A stretch of DNA of 64,000 bases, from contig JADJCM010000001.1 of NCBI GenBank assembly GCA_016703225.1, forward strand, positions 496,001-560,000. Reading direction: 5' to 3'. Numbering within the stretch: position 1 is the stretch's first letter; each line of letters opens with the position of its first letter. Shown piece after piece: positions 26,275 through 34,667 of this stretch. A program made the position numbers and the translations under genes. The stretch comes from Lysobacterales bacterium. Its GTDB lineage: Bacteria > Pseudomonadota > Gammaproteobacteria > Xanthomonadales > Ahniellaceae. Below the pieces are notes generated by a model. The model was not told the origin of the DNA, searched no databases, and saw only the letters and a program-made list of their open reading frames with translations.

Positions 26275-27369
26275 ATGCGCCTTGTCCTCAAGCTCGGATC
26301 TTCCACGGTCACCCGCGACGGCGTGCTCGATGCGCCGCGTCTGATCGACTACGCGCGGGCATTGCAATCACTGCGCGCAGCCGGCCACCAGGTGGTGGTG
26401 GTCAGCTCGGGCGCGGTGGCCGCCGGTCGCGGCGTGTTGCGGCTGGCACGCAGCGAGAGCGAAGTCGCCGCCAAGCAGATGCTCGCCGCGGTCGGCCAGC
26501 CGCGACTGATGGCGCTCTATGGCGAATTGTTCGGCCACTACGGCATCACCGTGGCGCAGGTACTGCTGACCCGCGCCGACCTTGACGATCGCCGCCGCTA
26601 CCTCAACGCGCGCAACACCTTCGAGGCGATGCTCGGCGCCGGTGTGCTGCCGATCGTGAACGAGAACGACACCGTTGCCACCGAGGAAATTCGCGTCGGC
26701 GACAACGACCAGCTCTCGGCGCTGGTCGCCTCGCTGGTCGATGCGCGCCTGCTGCTGCTGATGACCGACCAGGCTGGGCTGTTCGACGCCAACCCGCGCA
26801 CCCATGCCGATGCAAGATTGATCGCGCGCATCGAAGAGACCGAGATTCCCGAAACGGTCTGGGCCGCCGCCGGCGGTAGCGCCGGCACGCTCGGCACTGG
26901 CGGCATGCTGACCAAGCTCAAGGCCGCCGAGATCGCGCGTCGCAGCGGCGCCGAGGTGGTCATCGCCGACGGTCGCGAGCCCGCGCGCCTGGCTGAGATC
27001 GTCGCCGGCAAGCCGATCGGCACGCGCTTCGTTGCCGTCGCCGCGCCGCGCGACGCGCGCAGTCGCTACATCCTGAGCGGCCTGCGCGATGGCGTCGGCG
27101 TGCGCGTCGATGCCGGCGCAATCGACGCTCTGCGCAACGGCAAGAGCCTGCTCGGCGTCGGCGTCTGTGCCATCGACGGCGACTTCGATCGCGGCGACAC
27201 CGTCGCCGTGCACGATGCCGAAGGCCGCATGCTGGCGCGCGGCATCGCCAACTACAGCGCCGGCGAACTGCGCCGCATCGCCGGCAAGCGATCGACCGAT
27301 GTCGCCGCCATCCTCGGCTACGACTTCGGGCCCGAGTTCATCCACCGCGACGACCTGGTGATGTGGTGA
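26275..27369 (+). CDS. proB: Glutamate 5-kinase
   Basis: 364 residues. It catalyses the first step of proline synthesis, ATP-dependent phosphorylation of glutamate. The amino-acid-kinase domain is complete: LVLKLGSSTVT at the start, VVVVSSGAVAAGRG, LPIVNENDTVATEEIRVGDND and GGMLTKLKAAEIA. A C-terminal PUA domain follows (GVGVRVDAGAIDALRNGKSLL ... GIANYSAGELRRIAG). The ATG at 26275 begins the conserved N-terminal strand. It overlaps proA by several bases, forming a proBA operon. Confidence 0.96.
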   Translation: MRLVLKLGSSTVTRDGVLDAPRLIDYARALQSLRAAGHQVVVVSSGAVAAGRGVLRLARSESEVAAKQMLAAVGQPRLMALYGELFGHYGITVAQVLLTRADLDDRRRYLNARNTFEAMLGAGVLPIVNENDTVATEEIRVGDNDQLSALVASLVDARLLLLMTDQAGLFDANPRTHADARLIARIEETEIPETVWAAAGGSAGTLGTGGMLTKLKAAEIARRSGAEVVIADGREPARLAEIVAGKPIGTRFVAVAAPRDARSRYILSGLRDGVGVRVDAGAIDALRNGKSLLGVGVCAIDGDFDRGDTVAVHDAEGRMLARGIANYSAGELRRIAGKRSTDVAAILGYDFGPEFIHRDDLVMW

Positions 27370-28640
27370 GCGACTTCAACCTGCACGCCCTCGCCGCCGC
27401 CACGCGCGGCGCCTGGAAGACACTGAAGCGCAGCACGCATGCGCAGCGCAATGCGACCCTGGCGGCGCTGGCGGATACGCTGATCGCACACACCGCCGCC
27501 ATCGCCGCCGCCAATGCGCAAGATCTTGCCGCCGCAGCCGACGCAGGCCTCGATGTCGCGATGCTCGATCGGCTACGTCTCGATGCACCACGCGTCGCGG
27601 CGCTTGCGAGCGACGTGCGCAGCCTGCTCGACCTGCCCGACCCGCTGGCCGTGCGCGTCGACCAGCGGGTGTTGCCGAATGGCCTGAAACTGCATCGCCG
27701 TCGCGTGCCGATCGGCGTGCTCGGCGTGGTCTACGAATCGCGCCCCAACGTCACCATCGACGTCGCCGCGCTGGCGATCAAGAGCGGCAATGCCGCGGTC
27801 CTGCGCGGCGGCAAGGAATCGCTGCGCAGCAACCGCGTGCTCGCCGAGTGCGTGCGTACCGCGCTCACCACCGCCGGCCTGCCCGCCGACGCGCTGGCGC
27901 TGGTGCCCTCCAGCGATCGCACGCATGTGCTCGAACTGCTCCAGCTCGACGCCTGCATCGATCTGATCATCCCGCGCGGCGGCGCGTCCCTGCATGCCTT
28001 CTGCCGCGAGCATGCGCGCATGCCGGTGATCACCGGCGGCATCGGCATCTGCCATCTGTACATCGACGACCGTGCCGACCTCGATCGCGTGATCGCGGTG
28101 ATTCGCAATGCCAAGGTGCAACGCCCGACCGTGTGCAACGCGCTGGATACCGTGCTCGTGCACCGCGCCGTCGCGGAACGAGTGCTGCCGGAGCTGGTAC
28201 GCACGCTGGCCGCAGACGGCGTGCAGTTCCGCGTCGACGCCGACGCGTTCGCAATCCTGGAGCCCGAGCTCGCGAACGGCATTCGCGTACAACGGGCCGG
28301 CCCGCAGGACTTCGACACAGAGTGGCTGTCGCTCACGCTCGGCATCGGGATCGTGGACGACATGGAGGCCGCGATCGCGCACATCGACGTGCACTCCAGC
28401 GGACACTCCGACGGCATCCTGACCGAGGACGCCGCGCGCGCCCGCGACTTCCTCGAACGTGTCGACTCCGCTGCCGTGTACTGGAACGCCAGCACGCGCT
28501 TCACCGACGGCGGCCAGCTCGGCCTCGGCGCCGAAGTCGCGGTATCGACCCAACGCATCCACGCTCGCGGCCCGATGGGCCTGGAAGAACTCACCAGCTA
28601 CAAGTGGGTGGTCGAGGGTGATTACCACTCGCGCAAGTAA
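27363..28640 (+). CDS. proA: Gamma-glutamyl phosphate reductase
   Basis: 425 residues. It performs NADPH-dependent reduction of glutamyl phosphate to glutamate semialdehyde, the step after ProB. Hallmarks are PIGVLGVVYESRPNVTIDVAA, RGGKESLRSN and the catalytic cysteine Cys230 in TGGIGICHLYID. The C-terminus has GLEELTSYKWVVEGDY. The start is one of two adjacent GTG codons (27363 or 27366) that overlap the proB stop, giving translational coupling. The pair has no linked regulator gene. Confidence 0.96.
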   Translation: MVSDFNLHALAAATRGAWKTLKRSTHAQRNATLAALADTLIAHTAAIAAANAQDLAAAADAGLDVAMLDRLRLDAPRVAALASDVRSLLDLPDPLAVRVDQRVLPNGLKLHRRRVPIGVLGVVYESRPNVTIDVAALAIKSGNAAVLRGGKESLRSNRVLAECVRTALTTAGLPADALALVPSSDRTHVLELLQLDACIDLIIPRGGASLHAFCREHARMPVITGGIGICHLYIDDRADLDRVIAVIRNAKVQRPTVCNALDTVLVHRAVAERVLPELVRTLAADGVQFRVDADAFAILEPELANGIRVQRAGPQDFDTEWLSLTLGIGIVDDMEAAIAHIDVHSSGHSDGILTEDAARARDFLERVDSAAVYWNASTRFTDGGQLGLGAEVAVSTQRIHARGPMGLEELTSYKWVVEGDYHSRK

Positions 28641-28763
28641 TGCCCGGGACGATCAACCCGATCCTTGCAAAGCGCGCCGCATTTTTCAGGTAAATCGCCA
28701 TATCCTTTAAAAGCGACGCCGGCTTTGCAATACTGCGCCGACGGTCGTCGAGGGCGTAGCCGC

Positions 28764-29969
28764 ATGCGCAAGGACCAGATCGCACCCGATCGGCAGCCTT
28801 ACCTGGTCCGGTGCAAGGACTACCCCCACGTCCATGCACTGATCGCGCCGCCGACGCCGCGCGCCCTGCCGCGTGCCGCACGCTTCGACCTCGCGATCGC
28901 AACCGCAAACCACGCGCTGGGTCGTCTGGAAGGCGTCCTTGCAGGTATGCCGAATGCCGGGCTCCTGACCCGCACGCTGGCCCGGCGGGAAGCGGTGCAG
29001 AGCTCCCAGATCGAAGGCACCCACGCCGACCTGCCGCAACTGTTGACCTATGAAGCCACGCTGGGGCTCGATGGATTGCCAGCCGACGTCAAGATCACCG
29101 AGCGCTATGTCCACGCGCTCCAGCACGGTTTGGACGCAATTGCCGAGCGAGGGGGTCGCAACGCGCTCACGATCGGGCTGATCGATGAACTCCACGCCAT
29201 CCTCATGCAAGACGCACCCACCGGCTTCCCGCGTGGCCGCTATCGAACCCAACAGGTCTGGATTGGCGCCGGCCGCATTGAGGACGCCGCGTTCGTGCCC
29301 TCTCCGCCAGAGCGCGTCGCGGCCTGCATGGCCGAGATGGAGCGGAGCATCCTCCAGTACGCCCCGCGCGAAGACGAATACGGCGTGCTCACGCTGGTGC
29401 CGCAACTGGCGATTGCGCATGCCCAGTTCGAAACCATCCACCCGTATATGGATGGCAATGGCCGTGTCGGTCGACTGCTATTGCCCTTGATGCTTGCCGC
29501 GCATGGCTTGCCACCGCTGTACGTGTCCGGGCCGCTGTTGCGGCACCGAAACACCTACTACCGCGCACTGGCCGACGTGCAACTACGCGGCGACTGGGAC
29601 CCTTGGGTGAGCCTGCTTGCAAGGGCAATCGTCGAGGCCAGCGATGACTGCATCTCGATCGCCAATGATCTCTCGACCCTCCAGGCGGAATGGAAGACCT
29701 TGCTCGGCAAGTTCCGTTCGGATTCCGCGACGCGCCGACTGCCTGCGTTCCTGATCGGACATCCGGTCGTTTCAGTCAAGCAGGTCGCAGAAGGACTGGC
29801 CGTGTCGATTCCGGCGGCAACGGGGGCGATCAACAATCTGGTCGGGCTCGGCATCCTGCGCGTGCCCGCCGCCGAGAAGAAGTGGGGACGCGTCTTTCAC
29901 GCCACCGCCATTCTTGAACGCCTCGCCCAGGCACCGGCCCAGCGCAAGCGCTCGCTGTCGAAGCGCTGA
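28764..29969 (+). CDS. Fic-domain protein with internal inhibitory helix
   Basis: 401 residues. The Fic active site is intact, HPYMDGNGRVGRLLLP (HxFx(D/E)GNGRxxR with Tyr for Phe). N-terminal to it, SSQIEGTHADL matches the (S/T)xxxE(G/N) inhibitory helix, so this is a class II Fic protein that restrains itself. The N-terminal Fic_N-like region and a C-terminal winged helix (VSVKQVAEGLAVSIPAATGAI) match the common Fic/HTH architecture. Such enzymes usually AMPylate hydroxyl side chains; the target is unknown. The ATG at 28764 is preferred to an upstream start because family similarity begins there. Confidence 0.9.
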   Translation: MRKDQIAPDRQPYLVRCKDYPHVHALIAPPTPRALPRAARFDLAIATANHALGRLEGVLAGMPNAGLLTRTLARREAVQSSQIEGTHADLPQLLTYEATLGLDGLPADVKITERYVHALQHGLDAIAERGGRNALTIGLIDELHAILMQDAPTGFPRGRYRTQQVWIGAGRIEDAAFVPSPPERVAACMAEMERSILQYAPREDEYGVLTLVPQLAIAHAQFETIHPYMDGNGRVGRLLLPLMLAAHGLPPLYVSGPLLRHRNTYYRALADVQLRGDWDPWVSLLARAIVEASDDCISIANDLSTLQAEWKTLLGKFRSDSATRRLPAFLIGHPVVSVKQVAEGLAVSIPAATGAINNLVGLGILRVPAAEKKWGRVFHATAILERLAQAPAQRKRSLSKR

Positions 29970-29991
29970 TGTCGCCGGCGCAACCAGTAGC

Positions 29992-31083
29992 TCAGTACAC
30001 CACCGCCGGACCGTACACGCCGACATAGCCGCTGGCGCAACCGGTGGTACAGGTGGTCGAGAGCATGCGCTGGATGATCTTGCCGGTGTTGGTCTTGGCG
30101 CGGAAATGTCCGACGCCATTCGACAGATCACCGCCGCCGGTCTGGTACGGGCTTCCGTCCTGCCAGTTCCAGTCGACCGAGCCCGCGGTCGATCCGGCGC
30201 CCACCATCAGCTGTGCCTTGACGTTGCTCGCGCTGTTGAACTTGCTCATCAGGTTGCAGCCCGACCAGTACGTGTACGAGGAACAGCCGACCTGATCGTA
30301 GGCGCCGGCTGCGATCGTGTAGAAGGCCACCGCGCTGTGGGCCGCAGGCATGGCGCGCAGTGAGCCGATACCCGATCCCGTCCACAGGTTGTAGTAGTAC
30401 GCCGAATAGCCGCCCGGGTAGAAGCCGAAGATGTCGCCGTTGTACCAATTCTCGGAGCCGCAGGTGGTCGCGTAGACATTTGCGGCGCCGGTGTACAGGC
30501 AGCTGTAGATGCCGCGCAGACCACCGGAGATGTTGACGAAGCGGCGCACTTTGCTCCACTTCGAAGCCGACTCGAGTGCGGCCATCGCCATCGTCGCACC
30601 GAGCGAGTGCGCGACGATATCGACCTTGGCCGCACCGGTATGTGCCAGCACCTTGTCGATGAAGGTGTTGAGGATCGTGTACTTCGCCGGCTGGTGGTAG
30701 TTGTACTGCGGCGCTGCGTTCTCGCTGCTGCTGAGATAGCTCACGCCGAACAGCTCGCAGTCCTTGTAGCCAGCAGCCTTGAACTCGTCATAGACCGAGT
30801 TCGGTGCGGTGGCGTAACCGCTGACATTGGCCGGCGGCATGTCCCAGCTGATCGCGCTGTCGCCATTGCCGTGCAGAAAGACCACCGGTGTCCGGGTTGC
30901 GGTGCAGCTGCTGGCGCCGCCAAATCCGCCGTAGCCAACGCCAGGACTGAAGCCGCCGGCGTATTGCGTCGCCGTGCCCTGGCAGGTCCAGCCATTGTTG
31001 GTGCCGCAGGTCAGCGCCAAAGCATCAGCGGAACCCAACAGCGCGAACGCCGCGCCCATTCGAACCAGCCATTGTCCATGCAT
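29992..31083 (-). CDS. PhaZ7-like extracellular polyhydroxybutyrate depolymerase
   Basis: 363 residues. A signal peptide ends ...DALA before LTCGTNNGWTC. The mature protein closely follows my recollection of Paucimonas lemoignei PhaZ7, an extracellular depolymerase for amorphous PHB: ATQYAGGFSPGVGYGGFGG, VVFLHGNGDSAISWDMPP, and nucleophile Ser160 in VDIVAHSLGATM (AHSxG, mature position ~137). The catalytic Asp is expected in GAYDQVGCSSY and the His in SNGVGHFRAKTNTGKIIQRM. The ATG at 31083 has GGGAGGG just upstream. A general lipase role is the alternative. It is convergent with fic. Confidence 0.88.
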   Translation of the reverse strand: MHGQWLVRMGAAFALLGSADALALTCGTNNGWTCQGTATQYAGGFSPGVGYGGFGGASSCTATRTPVVFLHGNGDSAISWDMPPANVSGYATAPNSVYDEFKAAGYKDCELFGVSYLSSSENAAPQYNYHQPAKYTILNTFIDKVLAHTGAAKVDIVAHSLGATMAMAALESASKWSKVRRFVNISGGLRGIYSCLYTGAANVYATTCGSENWYNGDIFGFYPGGYSAYYYNLWTGSGIGSLRAMPAAHSAVAFYTIAAGAYDQVGCSSYTYWSGCNLMSKFNSASNVKAQLMVGAGSTAGSVDWNWQDGSPYQTGGGDLSNGVGHFRAKTNTGKIIQRMLSTTCTTGCASGYVGVYGPAVVY

Positions 31084-31190
31084 TGCAATCCCTCCCCAGA
31101 CCGTCGCAGGCGAAGGCTTCGACTGCGAAGCCCCGATTGCAGCCATGTGCAAACGCACAAGGCACTGGACTTTGGTCGGGTGCGGGCGTG

Positions 31191-31484
31191 CTATTGCGGG
31201 CCGGGAAAACTCTCGACGTACTTGATGGTGAAGTCGGGAAAGGACTCGACGATCTGGATCTTGTAGTCCGGGAACGACTCGACCATCTGCCAGCGCCCGG
31301 GCTTGTCCGGGAAGCTCTCGACCACCTGCACATGCAGGTCGGCGAAGCTGTCGACGATCTTCACCTTGTAGTCCGGGAACGAGCTGACGAATTGGATGCG
31401 GCCGTAGATCTTGGCAACGTGAGGCAAGCTGTCCGCCAGCGTGGCCGGGGCGATCAGGAGCAGGGCGATCAGGATTCGATGCAT
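31191..31484 (-). CDS. Small exported protein with six 11-residue SFPD repeats
   Basis: 97 residues: a signal peptide (MHRILIALLLIAPATLA), then six repeats covering residues 30-97: IQFVSSFPDYK, VKIVDSFADLH, VQVVESFPDKPGR, WQMVESFPDYK, IQIVESFPDFT and IKYVESFPGPQ. Each is a short alternating strand followed by a SFPD turn, so a small beta-solenoid or sheet in the periplasm is plausible. I recall similar repeat proteins in other proteobacteria but no assigned function. The ATG at 31484 is chosen at the signal peptide; upstream sequence is non-coding repeat. Confidence 0.75.
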   Translation of the reverse strand: MHRILIALLLIAPATLADSLPHVAKIYGRIQFVSSFPDYKVKIVDSFADLHVQVVESFPDKPGRWQMVESFPDYKIQIVESFPDFTIKYVESFPGPQ

Positions 31485-31523
31485 GTCATGGCGACTCCGT
31501 TGCGAGAGACGACCCCACCCCAA

Positions 31524-31690
31524 CCCTCCCCTCCGCGCTGCGCGCGCAAGGGAGGGGGCAAAAGCACGGAGCCTGCTCACGCACGGGCTTCGTCTTGTCT
31601 CCTCCCCTTCGCGCAGCGAGGGGGAGGCCGGGAGGCGGTTGCTCTGCCCTGTCTCCTCCCCTTCGCGCAGCGAGGGGGAGGCCGGGAGGG
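31524..31690. repeat. Intergenic hairpin-forming repeats
   Basis: Two identical 40-bp units (31597-31636 and 31651-31690) each contain a CCTCCCC...GGGGGAGG stem around TTCGCGCAGCGA. A related stem (CCCTCCC at 31524-31530 with GGGAGGG at 31550-31556) precedes them. They fill the gap between the SFPD-repeat gene and the VWA gene, and resemble dispersed C/G-rich repeats common in xanthomonad genomes. The segment is otherwise non-coding. Confidence 0.7.
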
Positions 31691-31710
31691 GGTCGCCCTT
31701 CAGCGCAAGC

Positions 31711-33552
31711 CTACTCCGCAACCACCGCCACCGGAGTCGCTTCGCCGCTGAGCGCTTGCGCGCGGTTCACCAGTTCGACGAATTCGCGCTGGTAGCCGTA
31801 GCGGTCGTCGTTGCGCGCCTGGCTGGCGAGCTTGCCGATCGCGGCCAGGTTGAAATCGCCGAGGTGCTCGCCACCGCGCAAGCGGTCGGCGAAAGCGGCG
31901 ACGGCGGCCGCGAACTGAAGGCGCGGGCTCGCTTCGCGGGCGATCTGGCTGCGCCTGATCGGACGCTCGATCAAGGTGCTCTTGTCGGCATCCGGCTGCT
32001 TGTAGCGCAGCTTGACGAAGGCGAGTTCTTCGCCGCTGTGCTTGACCGTCGCGTTCGCGCCGTAGCGCAGCGGGTCGACGCTCTCGGCGCCGCTGCCGGC
32101 GAGCGCAACTTCGTAGATCGCCGTCACATCGTGGCCGGCACCGATCTCGCCGGCGTCGACGGCGTCATTGTTGAAGTCCTCGCGCGCAAGCATGCGGTTC
32201 TCGTAGCCGATCAATCGATATTCGCTAACCACGGCCGGGTTGAACTCGACCTGGATCTTGACGTCTTTGGCGATCGTGAACAGGGTGCTGCTCATCTCCT
32301 CGACCAGGACTTTGTGGCCTTCGTTCAAGGTGTCAATGTAGGCATGGTTGCCATTGCCGATGTCGGCCAGTTGCTCCGACAGTTCATCGTTGTAGTTGCC
32401 CTGGCCGAAGCCGAGCGTAGTCAGCGAGACGCCGCTGCGCCGTTGCTCGGCCACCATGGTCTTCAGCGACTCCATGTCGACCGTGCCGACATTGAAATCG
32501 CCATCGGTCGCGAGAATCACGCGATTCACGCCGCCCTTGATGAAGGCGCGCTTCGCCTGCTCATACGCAAGTTCGATGCCCGCTGCACCATTGGTCGATC
32601 CACCGGCAGACAGCCGATCGAACGCGGCAAGAATGGTTTCGTGGTCGGCGCCCGAGGTCGGCGGCAACACCAGGCCAGCCGAACCGGCATAGACGACGAT
32701 GCTGATGCGATCCTGTTCGCGCAGCTTCGGCACCATGGCCATGAAGCTCTGCTTGAGCAGGCCGATCTTGTCCGCAGACTCCATCGAGCCCGAGGTGTCG
32801 ATCAGGAAGACGATGTTCGCCGCCGGGATTTCCGTCGCCGCAATTTCGTAGCCCTGGATGCCGACCATCATCAGGTGCCGCTTCGCATTCCACGGCGCCG
32901 GGGCGACCTCGGTATGCACCGCGAACGGCGTCTTGCGGTCCTTCGGTGCGGCAAACGCGTAGTCGAAGTAGTTGATGAACTCCTCGGCGCGTACCGCATC
33001 GCGCGGCGGCAGCTGACCCTGGTTCAACATGCGCCGCACGTTCGTGTAGCTGCCGGTGTCGACGTCGATGCTGAAGGTCGAGACCGGCTGCTCGGCCACG
33101 CGCATCACTGCATTGTCCTCGTGGTCCGCGTACTTCTCGGTCGTGATGTCGCCGGCCATCGGCTGCCCCTGCAAGGGAACGCTGGGCGAAGCCGCGATCG
33201 TGCCGCTGACCGTGATCGACTGCAGCGCGGGCTGAACCGACGGAGCGCTCTGCTTGGCCGCCTCCCGCGACTTGATCTCCCGCGGCGGTTCCGGCGCTGG
33301 CGGTGCCGGCGGCGGCTGCAGGAAGGCGACGTCCACTTCCTGTTCATTGCTGCGCCCATCGGCGCGTTCCTGGCGCTTCTCGGCCAGAACCACCGTTGAA
33401 CTCGCGTCCACAGGTTCGTCGAACAGCGGCCGCTCGTCCTTGTCGTCCGCCACCACCGCGACTGCGTCGCTCTTCTCCTGCACCGAGCAGGCACCGATTC
33501 CGAACATCAGGCCGGCGGCAATCGCCAGCGACAGGGACTTGCGTGCGTACAT
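31711..33552 (-). CDS. YfbK-like VWA-domain lipoprotein
   Basis: 613 residues. A lipobox (GIGACS) near the N-terminus suggests a lipidated, periplasm-facing protein. A Pro-rich spacer precedes the YfbK-type N-terminal domain (VSTFSIDVDTGSYTNVRRML). A von Willebrand A domain follows with an intact MIDAS (IVFLIDTSGSM, and the Thr/Asp elements in VILATDGDFNVG), then the C-terminal DUF3520 part (ELAFVKLRYKQPD). Family members are common in Gram-negatives, often near ECF sigma factors; the function is unclear. Here it stands alone. Confidence 0.88.
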   Translation of the reverse strand: MYARKSLSLAIAAGLMFGIGACSVQEKSDAVAVVADDKDERPLFDEPVDASSTVVLAEKRQERADGRSNEQEVDVAFLQPPPAPPAPEPPREIKSREAAKQSAPSVQPALQSITVSGTIAASPSVPLQGQPMAGDITTEKYADHEDNAVMRVAEQPVSTFSIDVDTGSYTNVRRMLNQGQLPPRDAVRAEEFINYFDYAFAAPKDRKTPFAVHTEVAPAPWNAKRHLMMVGIQGYEIAATEIPAANIVFLIDTSGSMESADKIGLLKQSFMAMVPKLREQDRISIVVYAGSAGLVLPPTSGADHETILAAFDRLSAGGSTNGAAGIELAYEQAKRAFIKGGVNRVILATDGDFNVGTVDMESLKTMVAEQRRSGVSLTTLGFGQGNYNDELSEQLADIGNGNHAYIDTLNEGHKVLVEEMSSTLFTIAKDVKIQVEFNPAVVSEYRLIGYENRMLAREDFNNDAVDAGEIGAGHDVTAIYEVALAGSGAESVDPLRYGANATVKHSGEELAFVKLRYKQPDADKSTLIERPIRRSQIAREASPRLQFAAAVAAFADRLRGGEHLGDFNLAAIGKLASQARNDDRYGYQREFVELVNRAQALSGEATPVAVVAE

Positions 33553-33618
33553 GACATCGCTCCTGGGGTTGGTTGGGGCGATGCATGCAACGCGAGGGCG
33601 ATGGAATCGGGGTTTGGC

Positions 33619-34188
33619 TCAGCCAGTGACCCGCTTCAGCAATCTCTGATACTCGTCCCAGGACGAGACCTCGTCCTTCGCTTGCAGCAGCGGCATGACC
33701 CGCGCTTCGACTGCTGCCAGATCCAGACCCTGTCGCCGATATCGCCGCAGGATCATCTCCACATCGCGCCAATCGATCGGTCGTCCCGCAAAGATCTTCA
33801 TCACCAGCAGATCCTCGGCGCTGCAGGTCCGCAGCCAGACACCGGGAGCGAACTCGAACAACGAACTGCGCGCTATCACCTCAGCCTCGAACGGCAGCGC
33901 GCTCAATGTTGCATCGATGCCGATGTCGTCCTCAGTCTTCAGCAGGAGCACGCGGTAGCGGGTTGCGAAAGCGCGGGCGTCGTCACGCCGAGGCGCGAAG
34001 TGCGCGAGCATCAGGTCGATGGCCGGCGCCTCGTTGCCCAGACCGGCCAGGATCGACACGTCGACATCGCGCGTGACGCGCGGCTCCGCATGGCGCTGGG
34101 CGGCAAATCCGCCGATGAAACAGAACGGGATGCCCGCCGTGCTCAGGACATCCTGAACCTGCTGCGCGGCTCTCACCAACCAGTTCAT
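33619..34188 (-). CDS. Minimal nucleotidyltransferase-fold protein
   Basis: 189 residues of the DNA polymerase-beta-like nucleotidyltransferase superfamily: FCFIGGFAAQRHAEPRVTRD followed by VDVSI gives the GG...DxD metal motif. A third acidic site probably lies in DIGIDATLSAL. SAEDLLVMKIFAGRPIDWRDV matches AbiEii/DUF6036-type proteins that act as toxins or unknown modifiers. It overlaps the upstream small gene by 4 nt, the layout of a toxin-antitoxin-like pair. Confidence 0.78.
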   Translation of the reverse strand: MNWLVRAAQQVQDVLSTAGIPFCFIGGFAAQRHAEPRVTRDVDVSILAGLGNEAPAIDLMLAHFAPRRDDARAFATRYRVLLLKTEDDIGIDATLSALPFEAEVIARSSLFEFAPGVWLRTCSAEDLLVMKIFAGRPIDWRDVEMILRRYRRQGLDLAAVEARVMPLLQAKDEVSSWDEYQRLLKRVTG

Positions 34189-34412
34189 TCGCGCAACAGG
34201 GCAAGGATGCGCTGCATCTCGACCATGCCGGAAGTATTCGAAAGCGGCTCAAGAAACACGGCGGACTCGACCATGCCAGCAAGTTGCTCCATGGCGATCG
34301 GCAGCGGAGTGGATACAAGTTCCTGGTCGCGCATGGCCTCGAGCTGCGGCGAAACCTCGCGCCACCTCGCCGCATACTCCACCAGCTGCCGGTCCATGTT
34401 CATCGCGTGCAT
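34185..34412 (-). CDS. Small helical partner of the nucleotidyltransferase
   Basis: 75 residues (MHAMNMDRQLVEYAARWREV...), predicted all helical, with no family recognised. It precedes the nucleotidyltransferase gene and overlaps it by 4 nt (ATGA), so it is probably the cognate partner (antitoxin or subunit). Starts at 34412 or 34403 are both possible. It ends the region adjoining the duplicated clpB end. Confidence 0.65.
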   Translation of the reverse strand: MHAMNMDRQLVEYAARWREVSPQLEAMRDQELVSTPLPIAMEQLAGMVESAVFLEPLSNTSGMVEMQRILALLRE

Positions 34413-34427
34413 GATAGCCGAGTCACA

Positions 34428-34594
34428 TCACCCCTTGCGGAACTGCAGCGTGCCGTTGAAGTTGTCGACCACGACGGTGTCGCCGCTGACGAACTGGCCT
34501 TGCAGGATCTGCTTGGCCAGCGGGTTCTCGAGCTGGCTCTGGATCGCGCGCTTGAGCGGGCGCGCGCCGTAGACCGGGTCGAAGCCGGCGTTGC
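34428..34594 (-). pseudogene. clpB: Orphan copy of the clpB 3' end
   Basis: 167 bp that encode the last 55 residues of ClpB, including the same stop codon, as a direct repeat of 39186-39352. There are 11 substitutions and no gaps; the peptide differs at only a few positions (e.g. LQGQFVSGD against LQNQFASGD). Most changes are synonymous or conservative, so both copies evolved as coding sequence. The fragment has no start and is not expressed as a protein on its own. It is most simply the original chromosomal clpB end, displaced when DNA entered at the junction. Confidence 0.9.
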
Positions 34595-34667
34595 ACCACA
34601 GAGTGGTTTGCCTCGGAGGCATCGTTGACTGATACCCGATCGCTCTGAGATTGACTAGGATCAGGTC

